Source of the DNA: Meconema thalassinum
Lineage: Eukaryota; Arthropoda; Insecta; Orthoptera; Tettigoniidae
Direction: 5' to 3'
NCBI GenBank assembly: GCA_946902985.2
Contig: OX336393.1
Span: 364,790,779-364,854,778 of the forward strand
DNA: 64,000 nucleotides
This document shows, piece by piece, positions 1 to 10,823 of the stretch (the stretch's first letter is position 1; each line of letters opens with the position of its first letter). Position numbers and translations under genes: made by a program. The notes beneath the pieces were generated by a model. That model searched no databases. It saw only the letters and a list, made by a program, of their open reading frames with translations, and was not told where the DNA came from.

Positions 1-154
1 CCTTCATTTTAAGTAGTGGTTGTTAGTGCTTCAATCAGCGCCTTGGGACAACTTTGGTCATCATTCGCCTCTGCTAAGTTGGGCGATAGTTGTATGGTAA
101 CCTGTGTCATGGTAGTAGTGTCTGTAGTAATTAACTAAAACAACTATACTCGCA

Positions 155-712
155 ATTGACGCCTGGATTCGATTTTCATCTCTGCCAAAAAAGTTAATTT
201 GGCCTGAGGAAGGCTACACTCAGCCTCATGAGACAAAACTGAGTATAGTGTTCAATTTCCACCTTGGCTGCCATAGAAGTAATTTTCCGCGGGTTCCTAC
301 TTCTACTCGGCGCCTATGTCAGAATGGTCTCTAACTTACGGCCACGGCCGCCTCTTTCCACATCTTAATCTCAACCGACAGTAGTGGCTACGCGGGCTAA
401 AGCGCTGCGTTAGGTCAAGGGGCCAAGCTCTCTGCTGACTCGGTAGACGCGTGGGTTCGAGCCCCACCGTCGGCTGTCCTTGAAAAGGTTTTCCGTGGTT
501 TCCCATTTTCAACACCAGGCAAATGCTGGGACAGTACCTTCTGACAGGCCACGGCCGCTTCCTTCCACATCCTTGCCCAGTTTCATTCATCTTCATCTAT
601 TCCATCTCTCATCCCGACGCGCAGGTCGCCCACGGGTGTCGACTAGAAAGACCTGCACTCGGCCTCTCAGGAGGCTACACGACAAAATAAAATCTCAATT
701 GCAAATGAATGG
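155..712 (+). mobile_element. SINE-D copy (partial), split by SINE-E
   Basis: The copy lacks a clear tRNA-like head. It carries the SINE-D body (a 'cactcagcctcatgag' block, then a block ending in 'ggccacggccg') seen more completely at 29252-29680. It is interrupted at 375-690 by SINE-E and resumes with 'ttgcaaatg'. Boundaries are approximate. Family names SINE-A to SINE-H are local labels used only in this annotation. Confidence 0.6.
375..690 (+). mobile_element. SINE-E copy, tRNA-derived, full length
   Basis: The head folds like a tRNA, with an A-box-like stretch near 386-397 and a B-box 'gggttcgagcc' near 452-462. The body contains 'gtggtttcccattttc' and 'ggccacggccgc', which it shares with SINE-D and SINE-F. 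The 8-bp direct repeat 'aatctcaa' at 367-374 and 691-698 is the target-site duplication. Other copies lie at 5307-5628 and 26146-26442, both on the minus strand. Confidence 0.85.
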
Positions 713-1389
713 GTGATTTTAAGGGAAACTAAGTCATTTATGGACAGTTCTGAGAAAAACAAAAAAAACTGTAAAGAAGTAGAGCTTTTTTTTTTTTGTG
801 GATATATTTAACTGGGAATGGAATGTAGGGCACTGCTCCATGACCGTTGCAATGTTTTTCAAGGAGAAAATATTTTGTTTAATATGATGACTTAACAATC
901 AAGTCATAATTTCTTACTTCTGTGCCACAATAAATAACTGCTTTGTATTGTATTGCCAAACAAAATATAGGCTATTGTAACTTTCACAAACCAAAACAGT
1001 GAACTGTACGACACTGAAGAACAAGATTAAAATCAGAATAACCTAATAACTGAGATCCCTTCTTACAATCAAATCTAAAAACATGTGGTGTGGTACAACA
1101 CGATAGAAGCCAGACATTAGGAACGTATTGACACTCAAATGTGTAGGCCTATCTACCCTCAGCCAATTCGAATCTGACACTATTGTAACTCAAAACGACC
1201 AAAACAATCACCCATTCAAATACACACGGTACTACAGCGACCTTGAGGAACCCCTGGGCTGGGTTCGTTTTTCCCTTTTCCATTTACTTTGGGGTGGATC
1301 CTCTCTTCTTTCCCTTCTATCACGGCGCAATCAGTTGGTTTTTGAGGGTGATCATATCGGGGAGATCCGTGTCAGTATATTTATTGGCG
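713..1389. other. No recognisable feature
   Basis: A/T-rich sequence with short T and A runs. Nothing coding or repeated elsewhere in the window was recognised. Confidence 0.4.
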
Positions 1390-2075
1390 TATTAAATATA
1401 ATAAGTTAATTGAACACAATGTGTATATATGTTAATACAATGGTAATCGTTAGATACGATCTTCTTTTGCCAACAGTCACAGAGTGAGTCCTTGATTGGC
1501 AAGTGAGTATGTGATATTGTCCACAAAACTGTCCACAGAAAATGCAAGTACACAATTCCGACGCCAAGTGTTCTCGTGTATACATGCCGTAACTCAAAGT
1601 TTGGCTTCTTCCATTCTCCGGTGCTCATTGCAGAAGTCCGAAAGATATTCGGGTCTATGTTTGCTGCTTTTTCTTCCCTGACTCTGATATGTTCTTCATA
1701 AGCCGGTGTGACTTGAAGGCCATGGCTCTGACTTATCTCTTTCACAAAGAAGTCTGTGTCTGCCAGCAAATATATAATCCTCGATATGGTTGATTTGGAT
1801 ACTTAGAGGGCTCTCCTGAGGAAGGATGCTTTGACTGCCTCTAGTCTCCTCAAGTTCGCAGCTGTTAGGTGCACCCATATTTTGCTGATCGCATAGCACG
1901 CAATTGGAGCTATTTTGGTGTGGAATAGTCGTAGTGCTGTGCCTAAAGAGAGTCTCTGGAGTTTCATTATGTCGAACATGGCCTTAATTGTTGCCGAACA
2001 TCTTTCCTCTATATGTTCAATGAAGATTTTGCCTGTTGCTTGCAGTGTAAGTCCCAGATATTAAAGAACCCCTTC
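1390..2075 (-). pseudogene. LINE reverse-transcriptase C-terminal remnant
   Basis: Reading the minus strand from about 2075, several frames must be joined to recover the part of a LINE polyprotein downstream of the polymerase core: a 'YLGLTLQATGK'-type stretch, 'LFHTKIAPIACYAI', then 'LADTDFFVKEISQSHG' and 'TSAMSTGEWKKPNFELRHVYT' residues (1392-1769). This order matches the thumb and post-polymerase regions of insect LINEs, but the clade cannot be fixed from this piece. Frameshifts and stops show it is dead. No endonuclease or catalytic YxDD is present, so it is 5' truncated. The reading is by eye; a translated search would settle the family. Confidence 0.5.
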
Positions 2076-2739
2076 AGACCAAATTTCAGGCACGCCAGTG
2101 TCACTAAACGTTAAACCTAGATTAATATTATTATTTATATTATTATTACCATTAATTAATCTGCAATAGTACTGTACATATATAAAGTGCATCTTTGCAT
2201 TGTATGGTCTTCATAGATCCACGCCCTTTTGATCTCTCTTCCATTTCGTGCCGAAACCATGCTGGGAGTGTTAAAACCGCTAAAGAGAAGCGCCTACACT
2301 TGCATCGCAGACTTCATCTTAAAAAGAAGACACAAAAAGACAGGTCCTCGTTTCCGCGTCATTTACCATAATGTATGTGAGGGGAACGAGATAGTGACGT
2401 CCTGGACTTGCCCAGGAATGCTCTAAGTATTCTCGGAACGAGACTCTAGGGGCTGAAATAAACAACATGGCGAGTTATGTCCCTCAGCTTCAAAATGAAT
2501 TAAAGTACAACTTGTTGTTTCTACTCCAGTATGGATTTATAAGGAATGAATGTGCTCGTCTCCACATGGGAGAACTGTATATTTTCTGTACTGTTCCTCA
2601 TATCGTGACGGGAATGTCAAAGTAGAAATGCCGTACATCTGCACAAAGCAGGACAAAGGTCTTGGCTTTTCGGACGTGTTGTTCACATTAAGTGTAATTC
2701 CCATAATCTAACAGCTAATCTTAATTAATTTGGGGGTTA
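2076..2739. other. No recognisable gene
   Basis: Mixed sequence with a short ATT-rich stretch near 2122-2150. The small open frame at 2229-2426 has no recognisable domain and was not called. Confidence 0.4.
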
Positions 2740-2895
2740 CCGGAGCCATCCCTGGTGACGAAAACCAAGATTAACGGCCGAGGGGACCCGATGCCCTGAC
2801 CACGCATCACCCCATATATTCAGGCCAAATGGCTGGGCAGCGGTCGCTTGGTAGGCCTAGGCCCTTCATGGGCTGTAGTGCCAGGGGTTATTATT
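2740..2895 (+). mobile_element. SINE-C copy, 3' part only
   Basis: It matches the 3' half of the full-length copy at 39994-40300, including 'aaccaagattaacggccgag' and 'caaatggctgggcagcggtc'. The tRNA-like head is missing, which suggests 5' truncation. It abuts the ATT-rich 3' tail of a minus-strand LINE-W copy. Confidence 0.7.
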
Positions 2896-2985
2896 ATTAT
2901 ATTTAATTTCTCATAATTATGGTACAACTGTCTACAAGATACGGATTTGATAATAAAGTATCCTGTAAACCTTACTGAGATAAAA

Positions 2986-4475
2986 CAAGTAGTTCCGTGA
3001 AGAACTATACAGCCTATTTTCATATATCCTGCTAATGTTAATTGCCTCTATCAACATACAAAATTTCAGTTTAATTGCTGTAACAGATTCGTAGATATTG
3101 AGAACCGTCTAAATATTTCAGATGGTCGCCAGGTTGGATTTTTATTTTTGTACTATTACATTAAGATTATTGTGTACGTGTGGTAATTCAACTTCAATCG
3201 CATGATTAGAACACAAGAAGTAAAAACGAGATTTTAAAAGTACGCACAGCAGCCATCTTGTGATTATGCAAACAATTGAAATAAATTAGATGCCAGTGGA
3301 TCAACATTTGTATAAGCATTTAAAGTGCAACTTTTCACGGCACTCGGATAGTTAATTCGCGAGAAACGTCCATTTAAATATTTGTACTTCGCGTCGCCGC
3401 CATGTTGGATTTATGCTCACCAGGTTACTGAAAGTCCTTTAGGTGAACATATGTTCAGAGTCTCTATGAACATAAAAAAAAATCAGTTTGGTTGCTGTAA
3501 AAGATTCACAGATATTGAGAACCGTCTAAATATTTCGGGAGCTCGCCATTTAGGATTGTTATATGTTATATGCCATAGAGTTATGTACCATTCAAGGACA
3601 ATTATAGCCTAGGTTCATTATTCAAACTTTCACTTCGATCGCATGATTACGACACAAGAATAAAAACTTAATTTTAAAATTTCGCACAGCCGCCATCTTG
3701 AGGTTATGTAAACAATTGAATTAAATTAGATGGCATTGCATTAAAATCTGCAAAATCATTTACTTTACCACATTTCACTGCGCTCAGAGAGTTAAATCAC
3801 GAGAAAAGTCTATTAAAATATTTCAAATTCGCATGGTCGCCATGTTCGTTCTGTACTTAACAGGTTTATGAAATATACATAGGTAAACTTGTATAAGTAC
3901 CCTTTATCACCGTACAAAATTGCATGATGATATCTGTAATAGTTACGGAGATATAGAATGTCAGTGAAATATTTCGCACAGCCGCCATTTTGAGGTTATG
4001 TAAACAATTGAACTAAATTAGACTCCAGTGCATTACAATGTGTATAAACATTTGCAGTACCATGTTTCATTACGTTTGGATAGTTATATCGCGAGAAAAG
4101 TCTATTTAAAAGTCTCAACTTCGCTTGACCGCCATGTTGGTTTTATAGTCACCAGGTTTTTGAAAGTCTCATAGGTGAACTTCTAGTAGTGCCCTTTATC
4201 ACCGTACACAATTTCAGGTCGATATCGGTAACAGTTTCGGAGATAATGAATGCTAGTGAAATATTTACCACAGCCGCCATGTTGGATTGGTGAGACGTAA
4301 CAAAATTTGAAGGGCACGGTCGAGGTCGCCGGGAATAGTGCTATGAACTTACCGAGTTTCATTGAAATCGCTCCAGCTCCACACACACCTCACACACACA
4401 CACACACACACACGCGCACACACACGGACAAAAGGTGATCTCATAAGCCTATTTTTTCAAAATTGGAAATAGGCT
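2986..4475 (-). mobile_element. 1.49 kb non-coding repeat, copy 1 (candidate Helentron-type non-autonomous element)
   Basis: The whole segment is repeated in opposite orientation at 27414-28906 (1490 against 1493 bp). It sits in a T-run of the LINE-W 3' UTR; the equivalent site at 24001-24035 lacks it, which defines both ends. One end has a 6-bp-stem hairpin ('tagttc'/'gaacta'), the other an 'agcctattt'/'aaataggct' inverted pair. Inside are about four diverged repeats of 290-440 bp, each with motifs such as 'gccgccatgttgg' and 'ttatgtaaacaattgaa', and a CA microsatellite. No open frame or terminal inverted repeat was found. Terminal hairpins, internal repeats, a microsatellite and T-run insertion without clear duplication are what is known for Helentron-associated elements; this assignment is inference. 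Confidence 0.65.
4390..4428. repeat. (CA)n microsatellite
   Basis: A run of CA dinucleotides inside the 1.49 kb repeat. The opposite copy has a shorter GT-rich stretch near 27460-27502. Confidence 0.9.
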
Positions 4476-4911
4476 AAAAATAGCCTAACAATATGATAAG
4501 TATCCAGCAGCACTGCATTCTGTATTCTGGCAATCAGGTGTTTCATTTGCAGTTCCTCCATAGCCATTACCAACGTCTTTGGATCAACTCCCGTGGAAGA
4601 GATAACCACTGGCAAAATTCTCACGCATTTTAATCCCCATAGTTTTCGTATTTCTTCAGCCAACGATGCGTACTTTTTTTTTTTTTTTTTTTTTCGTAGT
4701 TTGGGTAGTTTGCATATTTTGGCTAAGTGGGACAGCAACGTCTATCAAGTAGGCCTATTTGGTTTCTTTTATTGAGATAGACAATATCAGGTCGATTGGA
4801 CAAGACTTTCTGGTCGGTTAAAATAGGTCTATCCCAATATAACTTATAATACTCATTTTCAAGCACGTTGGCAGGCTGGTAATTGTAGCACACTATGCTC
4901 GTATCCTGTAT

Positions 4912-4968
4912 CCGAAGCAATCTGATTAATATACTCTAATCTTAGTCCACCCTGAAAGTTCTTATCTT
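4912..4968 (-). pseudogene. RTE-like LINE fragment
   Basis: On the minus strand this short piece matches 7730-7790 ('cagattgcttcggat' shared) and encodes a 'LEYINQIASD'-like stretch. It is joined directly to LINE-W sequence, suggesting a template switch or stacked truncated insertions. Confidence 0.5.
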
Positions 4969-4977
4969 CGGCCCTTG

Positions 4978-4979
4978 CA

Positions 4980-5049
<70 letters not shown>

Positions 5050-5050
5050 G
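4978..5050. repeat. (TTA)n microsatellite
   Basis: About 24 uninterrupted ATT/TTA triplets. The poly-asparagine frame read on the minus strand here is a by-product of the repeat. Confidence 0.95.
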
Positions 5051-5306
5051 CCTGAGTCATCACGGCTCATTTTTGTTTTAACATCGGATTTAATTTTGGA
5101 AACCTTAAATGATATTGAAGTGTTAGGAGCCATTTGCCAGTGTTGCCTAATTCTAATATAGAAAGCTTTCCTGTCGGTCAACCTCTTCGTTTCGTTCATT
5201 AAAGCGTGTTATTTCGTGATAAATATCTCACCTCATGTAATGTCCTTTCTGGTTAGGGTGTTTAAATGCTTGTTTTCCCAACAAATGAAATTGGCACAAT
5301 TAGTGT

Positions 5307-5628
5307 GTGTGTTGTTTTTTTTTTTTTTGTGTGTGGCCTCTAGAGAGGCCGAGTGCAGGTCTTTCTAGTCGACGCCCGTGGGCGATCTGCGCGTCGGGAT
5401 GAGAGATGGAATGGATGAAATTGGGCAAGGATGTGGAAGGAAGCGGCCGTGGCCTGTCAGAAGGTACCGTCCCAGCATTCGCCTGGTGTTGAAAATGGGG
5501 AAACCACGGAAAACCATTTAAAGGACGGCAGACGGTGGGGCTCCAACCCACGCGTCTACAGAGTCAGCAGAGAACTTTGCCCCATAGCCTAACGCTGCGC
5601 TTTAGCCCGCGTAGCCACTACTGTCGGT
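5307..5628 (-). mobile_element. SINE-E copy, full length
   Basis: It is the reverse complement of the 375-690 family, with the tRNA-like head at the 5628 end. The 13-bp duplication 'gcacaattwgtgt' at 5294-5306 and 5629-5641 (one mismatch) flanks it. Confidence 0.85.
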
Positions 5629-5641
5629 GCACAATTTGTGT

Positions 5642-6155
5642 TGACCGACTGGAAAAGATTTGTAAATTCTATGATACCCTTTCATGCCACTGGAATTCGA
5701 ATCCTGGTCATCCGAATGGAAACAGAACAGGTATGCTGCTTCGACTTCTCGACCTCATTGAGTAGGGTACTAGCCATATAAAAGGGATATTTCCGCCAAC
5801 ACAAAGTTCCTCATTTCTCTACTAGAAAGTGCTATAGTGTTCAAGGAGCTTAGATATCTAACCTCCTTGACTTTCATAGTGATTCAAGGAACAACGAAAT
5901 TCGACATGCAAGCTGCCCTCTGGGTGTCAAATTACAAAGCTTGCACCCGGCACCCGAGGCCATACGATATTATTATTTATTATCAAAATATAAGGTTTGT
6001 TTCAAATACCCGGCACATGTAATTTAGTCATTTGTATGTGCACGGACTTCCGGCGTTCCTAGCACATAAGCAGACGACATTGGTAGACACGTTATCAGGA
6101 TGTGCGCTTCGTAGTTAGTGAATTTTTGTTGTGTTTTTTTTTATTATTCTCTCTT
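5642..6155. other. No recognisable feature
   Basis: Unique-looking sequence with small open frames and no recognised domain. Confidence 0.35.
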
Positions 6156-6159
6156 TAGG

Positions 6160-6300
6160 GGTTTTACTACACTCCCTCCAGGCAAATGCCGGAGCACCTG
6201 CCCCACACAGGTTATCCGACAGATTCAACACATTAAACTTCAGATTGAAATACATGGATCTGATGACCAAGATGTCCCAAGTCCCTAGAATGAATTGACA
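6160..6300 (+). mobile_element. SINE-D 3' fragment
   Basis: It carries the 'ccaggcaaatgccgg' core and the 'acacaggttatccgacag ... gatgtccca' tail typical of SINE-D. The middle is degraded. Confidence 0.5.
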
Positions 6301-6329
6301 AGTTTGAACACACATAATCTCAATTCATA

Positions 6330-6475
6330 TTTGCCTGAAGTAGAAATGGGAAACCACGGAAAACCACTTCCAAGATGGCTGAGTTAGGAATCGAACCCGT
6401 CTCTACTCAGTGTTTCCTCACGAGGGTCTACCCGTTCCAGCCCTCACACACGAATTTAAATTTACCAGCGGACCC
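6330..6475 (-). mobile_element. SINE-D fragment
   Basis: The reverse complement contains the SINE-D body: 'gtggtttcccatttctac', the 'gggttcgattcc' block and a 'ctcgtgaggaaacactg'-like stretch. It faces the previous fragment head to head. Confidence 0.5.
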
Positions 6476-7390
6476 TTGCGAGATCTCTCGCATAATAGCT
6501 TGTGTGCGCCCCATGTGTACAAACTACCCACCCAGCCCTATTGCTATTCGGGTAGAACGCGACAGAGTTCTGCCAGGGGCTATCGTCTCGTTTATTTGTT
6601 TAACAGCACTTTATAAAAAACAACATTTCCGTTGACTTTTAAAGAAATGCAAGATTTTTCATGTACTATGGAGACGATTTGGAAAATTTTGGTACAAACC
6701 ACACCTTCTAATTCCCTCTGGTTTAGGAGCTTACGTGTTGTGAAACATACACCTTAGCGCATTATATAATAAGATTGTCATAGCCAGGCCTCAACTACGC
6801 AACGAGGCGGACACTGTATTAGAAGCCTTAATACAGAGCTGAAAATACCCAAGATGTAACATCCGCATTACCCTGAAGTTTATCCCACAATACGTCTTCC
6901 TTCAGACATGTTTGACCAGCCAGCGACAAGGCGAAGAGAGAGACGCAACCAAACGCAAGGTCCCTGCTTACTGCTGAACTGATAATAAGCTGGAATTAGT
7001 TTCCTCAAGTTGGCAAGATCCGTGCGTGGTATACTCACATTCCGGGAATACTTGGCAACAACTTACTTGTGAGGAGATAAGTAATTTGTGTTTCGTATTG
7101 ACATTTAGGGGAACGTGCGCACACATATTGGAGTAGTATCGAAACTTGCTTCTAAGTGGATTTACAGCTCTAACTTTGTTGCCGACAACAAGGACGACAC
7201 TACTCAGCTCAGATGAATATGTAACCAACACTATCGAGCTGAGAGGGAACGGTTCAATGTCTCCAAACTCTCAGGAAGTGCTATTTCCTATGCTCTAATA
7301 GTCTACAGTACAGGACTGTATATTGAATCCCTCAGGGGCTAACAAATTGTACGACGTGGGTGGGCGACTGTGGGGCCGCAGCTGAGTCCG
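6476..7390. other. No recognisable feature
   Basis: No family resemblance was recognised apart from weak open frames. The 6968-7231 minus frame has no known motif. Confidence 0.35.
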
Positions 7391-7394
7391 GACA

Positions 7395-7855
7395 AGGAAA
7401 GCATTTCTACAGAAAAGAAATCTGTTGACATCGAATATAGATTTAGGCATTAGGATGTAATTTTTGAGAGCATTTGTCTGGAGCGTGGAAGTGAAACTTG
7501 GACTGTTGGAGCAGCAGAAAGGAGGAGAATTGAAGCGTTTGAAATGTGGTGTTACAGGAGAATGATGAAGATCAGATGGGTAGATATGGTAACAAATGAA
7601 GAGGTATTAAGACGAGAGATGTTTCTACTAATGAAGAGAAGAGATTGGTTGGTAGGACACATACTAAGGCACCAAGGAATAGCAAGATTAGTTATGGAAG
7701 GAAGGATCGAGGACAAGAACTGTAGGGGTAGACCAAGGTTAGAATATGTTAAACAGATTGCTTCGGATGCAGGTTGTGGTAGCTATATAGAGATGAAACG
7801 ATTAGCTCAGGACAGGGAGGCATGGAGTGCTGCATCAAACCAGTCAAAAGACTGA
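7395..7855 (+). pseudogene. RTE-like LINE, C-terminal end of the polyprotein
   Basis: An open frame from 7544 encodes 103 residues starting at 'MWCYRRMMKIRWVDMVTNEE' and containing 'GHILRHQGIARLVMEGRIED' and 'AQDREAWSAASNQSKD', followed by a stop. These motifs belong to the extreme C terminus of RTE-like endonuclease-reverse transcriptases of insects. Upstream (7395-7543) the homologous protein continues in other frames with at least one stop ('FVWSVEVKLG'), so the copy is frameshifted. Catalytic reverse-transcriptase and endonuclease domains are absent, as expected for a 5' truncated insertion. The tail after the stop is CAACAA-rich. A second remnant of the same end is at 15389-15440. Confidence 0.75.
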
Positions 7856-7885
7856 AGACTGAAACCACAACAACATCGACCTCCC

Positions 7886-8484
7886 TTGGTCAACTCTAGT
7901 TCTCTTCCGATCCCGATAGTATTAGGGTATCCGAGGCCTACGGAGTCTTTCAATGTCTCGCCTATATTGGCCCTTGGCTCATCTCTTTTTATACCCTCAC
8001 TCTTCCAGGGCTCAGACCTATTGATTTTTTTCACGGTATCTCCTGCCCTCTGCTCGAGGCCCTTAAGGAGACAGGGTGTATGTAGCCCCACCACTTAGGC
8101 CTAATGTGCACCTTTGATAATGCTACACCCTCAAGGGTTAACGGCTGCTGAGTTCGGGAGTTGGCTATCTCGAGGGTTTCCTGAGCTGTGTCCTGCTTCC
8201 CCCACCCCTTCTTTCCAGAAATTCTGGGGTGTACTCTCTCCTCATCTGCCTCTCCGGGCCCTACTTCTACTTTCTTATCAATTCCCTCAGTTCTCATTCT
8301 TCGAGGGTTGAGGGCATTTATTTTCCCAGTCTTTTATTTCCAATATTCTATATGTGTTTCCCATTTGTAATTCTAGTATGTAATTCTATGGTTAGTTTTA
8401 GTTATAGTTCCCATTTCATTTTCACTATCACCCAAACCATAAGGGGCTGATAAACTATATGTTAGGGCCCTTAACGCAACAACT
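7886..8484 (+). mobile_element. LINE 3' region with polyC/T-rich UTR, first half
   Basis: It ends with 'aaggggctgataaactatat' and 'gttagggcccttaacgcaac', a 3' tail type frequent in insect LINEs. The tail resumes at 10541 with 'atcatcttcatcatc' after a transposon insertion. The open frames here (7886-8098, 8114-8450) have no recognised domain and are probably degraded coding or UTR. Confidence 0.5.
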
Positions 8485-10540
8485 CGTGAGGTGAGAACCA
8501 GAGGGTTCTATCTACAATTTTTGAGGATTTTAATTTTTTCGTTGTAAATGGTACTGGGAGATATGTACTATCGTTATCCATGACGGCAACATCCGTATCA
8601 TTTACCATGTCCAGTCAAGCAGGTAAATTTGGTTCTATCTGCAAAAGTTTGCAAGGCTGAGAACCAAATGGTTCTATCTGCAGAATGTTGGTAGACAGTA
8701 CACACTGGATGAGCTGTTTGGAGTTGATCACTTCTATCTCATCTCATCTGCTTGGCTATAACTCGTAAGAAGTCCAGGAAGAGAAAGCATAACCCTCAAC
8801 AGTGGAAAAAGATTATTCAAAAGAGACTTCGTCAAAGTGGTGGCTGAGAAGGAAGCAAGATATGAAGACTGTAAGTGCAAATTAAAGTGTTTTACGTTTT
8901 ACAAGTGAATGGCACACAGGTAATAATATGCAAGAGACCTTGTTAGTCAGTCAAAATGTAATATACAATGTGCATTTTAACAAAGATAGAACATCCGGGA
9001 CTTCAAAAATCCAATGAGAGAGGAAAGAAAACAAGAGAGGATTTCCAAAAATTGTAAAGATTTTGTTAGAAAGCACATTGAATCATTTCCTAGGGCATAG
9101 TCACATAACTGCACGGCTGTGACACAAAAGGAATATTTAAGTCCTGATTTAAATGTAACTAGAATGTATGAGATGTATAATGAAGTTTGCATACAGAATT
9201 GCTATAAAGTGGTAACACTGTCAAAGTACTTGTCAATATTTAACACTGAACATAATCTGGACTTCTTAGCATCAAAATCCGATCGGTGTGACTTTTGTGA
9301 GGAGTTTATCATGGCGAAAAGGGAAGATAGTCACTGAGGGTTTGTCAACTAAGTTTGCTAACCATTTAGAAGAGAAATCATTCATGCGACAGGGAAGAGA
9401 ACATAACAGACGAAGTGATGCTATGGTGATATACTTTGATCTACAAACTGTGATAGTTTTACGTCGTGAAAATGTTAGTTGCTTCTTTTATAAAAGAAAG
9501 CTGAATGCTTGCAATCTTACTGCTCATTTATCGAGGAATAAACGTGGCTATTGTACTATTTGGCATGAAACACTCTGCCTATTTGGCATGAAACACTGTG
9601 CGGCAGATCTGGAAATGGCATTGCAAGTGATGTAATTAAAGTATTAAGAAATGTTTCAACTGGAAGTTAGGGAATATATTCTTTGGAGCGATAGATGTGT
9701 TCCTCAGAATAGGAACTTACTGATTTCTTTTGCTTTGGCTAGCTTTTTTCAAGAAAATATCCACATAAGGGAAATCCCCATGAAATTTTCGACACCGGGG
9801 CATTCTTGCATTCAAGAGGTTGACGACGTCCATTCAAACATATAAAAGTCTGTGTGGTTATCAGAGGTATGGTCTCCAGTTTTACTAATAGAGTAAGAAC
9901 TCTTCTCTCTTGCAACAGGAGGTCACCATACCATGTATTTCAGATGAGAGCATCCGATTTCCGTGACTACCGGATTCAAACGAAACTGTTACAGTATAGT
10001 AAATTACCGTGTCTGCAGGTATCGCAACTGAAATTTTGTGCAGACCTGTTCAGTGTGTACCTTAAGACAAGTCACGGTACTCAGGAGTGGAATAAAGTCA
10101 AGATATAGAAGAGTAGAACCAACAGGACTGATAACAATCAGCAACAAAACATAGTACCAATCCGACTTCCAGAAGAAAGAGTTTCTATATCACGGAGGAA
10201 AATTTCCAATGAAAAGACTACAGATATCCATTCCACGATGAAATGGATGCCCTCTGTTGATGTCTAGTTCTACAAAGCAATTTTGAAATGGAGAACCTTA
10301 TGACTCCAACATCGTATGCTAATTTTAGAGCCAAGAAGTTCTATCTGCATGCAAACTCTCTATGTAATTGATAAATTTGGTGTTAATACATTAAAGTAGA
10401 ACCTTGTATCATCATCATTTTGAAATACTTCGCAAAGAGCTAGCTTCAATACTACAAACTTCATGCAATTCCAAACTTCAAACACCTCTCCTGAAAAATT
10501 AACTTTAAGTCAGATAGAACCCTATGGTTCTCACCTCACG
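8485..10540 (+). mobile_element. TIR DNA transposon with decayed DDE-like transposase
   Basis: Inverted termini begin 'cgtgaggtgagaacca' and continue '(g/t)agggttctatct' (8485-8512 and 10513-10540). A 4-bp duplication 'aact' lies at 8481-8484 and 10541-10544. Subterminal copies of 'gagaaccaaatggttct' occur near 8660, and a 'gttctatctgcatgc' piece near 10338. The element split a LINE tail: joining both sides across one 'aact' restores a tail ending in CAT repeats. It measures 2056 bp. Confidence 0.8.
8784..10108 (+). pseudogene. Broken transposase of the 8485-10540 element
   Basis: Conserved blocks are spread over at least four open pieces in changing frames. These are a basic 'RKRKHNPQQWKKIIQKRLRQ' stretch (about 8776-8840), 'TQKEYLSPDLNVTRMYEMYN' (9119-9180), 'DRCDFCEEF' (9281-9307), 'VIYFDLQTVI' (9427-9456), 'FYKRKLNACNLTAH' (9486-9527), 'LWSDRCVPQNRN' (9672-9707) and 'PGHSCIQEVDDVHSNI' (9796-9843). 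It ends after 'VSQLKFCADLFSVYLKTSHGT'. The aspartates in FDLQ and LWSD and the late acidic residues are plausible DDE-type catalytic positions. Similar predicted proteins are common in arthropod genomes, but I cannot name the superfamily. Frameshifts and stops between blocks make it inactive. Confidence 0.6.
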
Positions 10541-10545
10541 AACTA

Positions 10546-10573
10546 TCATCTTCATCATCATCATCATCATCAT
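10546..10573. repeat. (CAT)n 3' tail of the split LINE
   Basis: 'atcttcatcatcatcatcat' follows the 'aact' duplication and continues the LINE tail seen at 7886-8484. Confidence 0.7.
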
Positions 10574-10784
10574 GTGCATTGTAGCGTAACACATACAATG
10601 TATTTATTCTTGAGTCTAAACAAAGAATTAAAACTTAAAAATGACCCGGCACAAACCTAGAAGAATTGCTGAGTTTTAATTCACCGGTCGTGAAAGCCAA
10701 TATACCATCTTTTGGAAGCCTTCATAGGGAGGTTAAGGCTGCTTGAGCTTTTAGTTCTCGCAGTCAAGTAGTGCAGTTGCACTC

Positions 10785-10793
10785 TATATAAAG
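10785..10793 (+). promoter_or_regulatory. TATA-like box in the R2 unit
   Basis: 'tatataaag' lies 36 bp before the predicted ribozyme-cleaved strand. The array unit at 62881-62893 keeps 'ttataaaaaggg' at the same place; units at 63110 and 63350 have lost it. A promoter role is inference. Confidence 0.3.
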
Positions 10794-10823
10794 GGAGGTA
10801 GCACGCAGTTCGTTACTCCTCTG

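Larger units (their letters stand above)
2905..4911 (-). mobile_element. LINE-W copy (3' end and C-terminal coding), split by the 1.49 kb repeat
   Basis: On the minus strand, 4911 down to about 4490 encodes, with frameshifts, 'YNYQPANVLENEYYKLYWDR' and 'KCVRILPVVISSTGVDPKTL', followed by 'LLDTYHIVRLF'. The same protein is spelled in pieces between 20400 and 22936, so the two are copies of one LINE family, here named LINE-W. The 3' UTR resumes at 2985-2905 after the 1490-bp insertion (2986-4475) and matches 24018-24105. It is truncated at the 5' side near 4911, where it joins an RTE-like fragment. The domain is the region downstream of reverse transcriptase; the LINE clade is not recognised. 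Confidence 0.65.

Noticed and set aside
375..470. Functional tRNA genes at the many A-box/B-box pairs
   Set aside because: Each pair heads a longer repeat with target duplications, and the cloverleaf is degraded, so these are SINE heads.
4942..5199. Poly-asparagine protein on the minus strand
   Set aside because: It is produced by the (TTA)n microsatellite.
7848..7865. 'ctgaagactgaaacc' as a hammerhead core (also at 15440)
   Set aside because: There is no room for stem II and no matching stem I or III; it is the tail of RTE-like LINEs.
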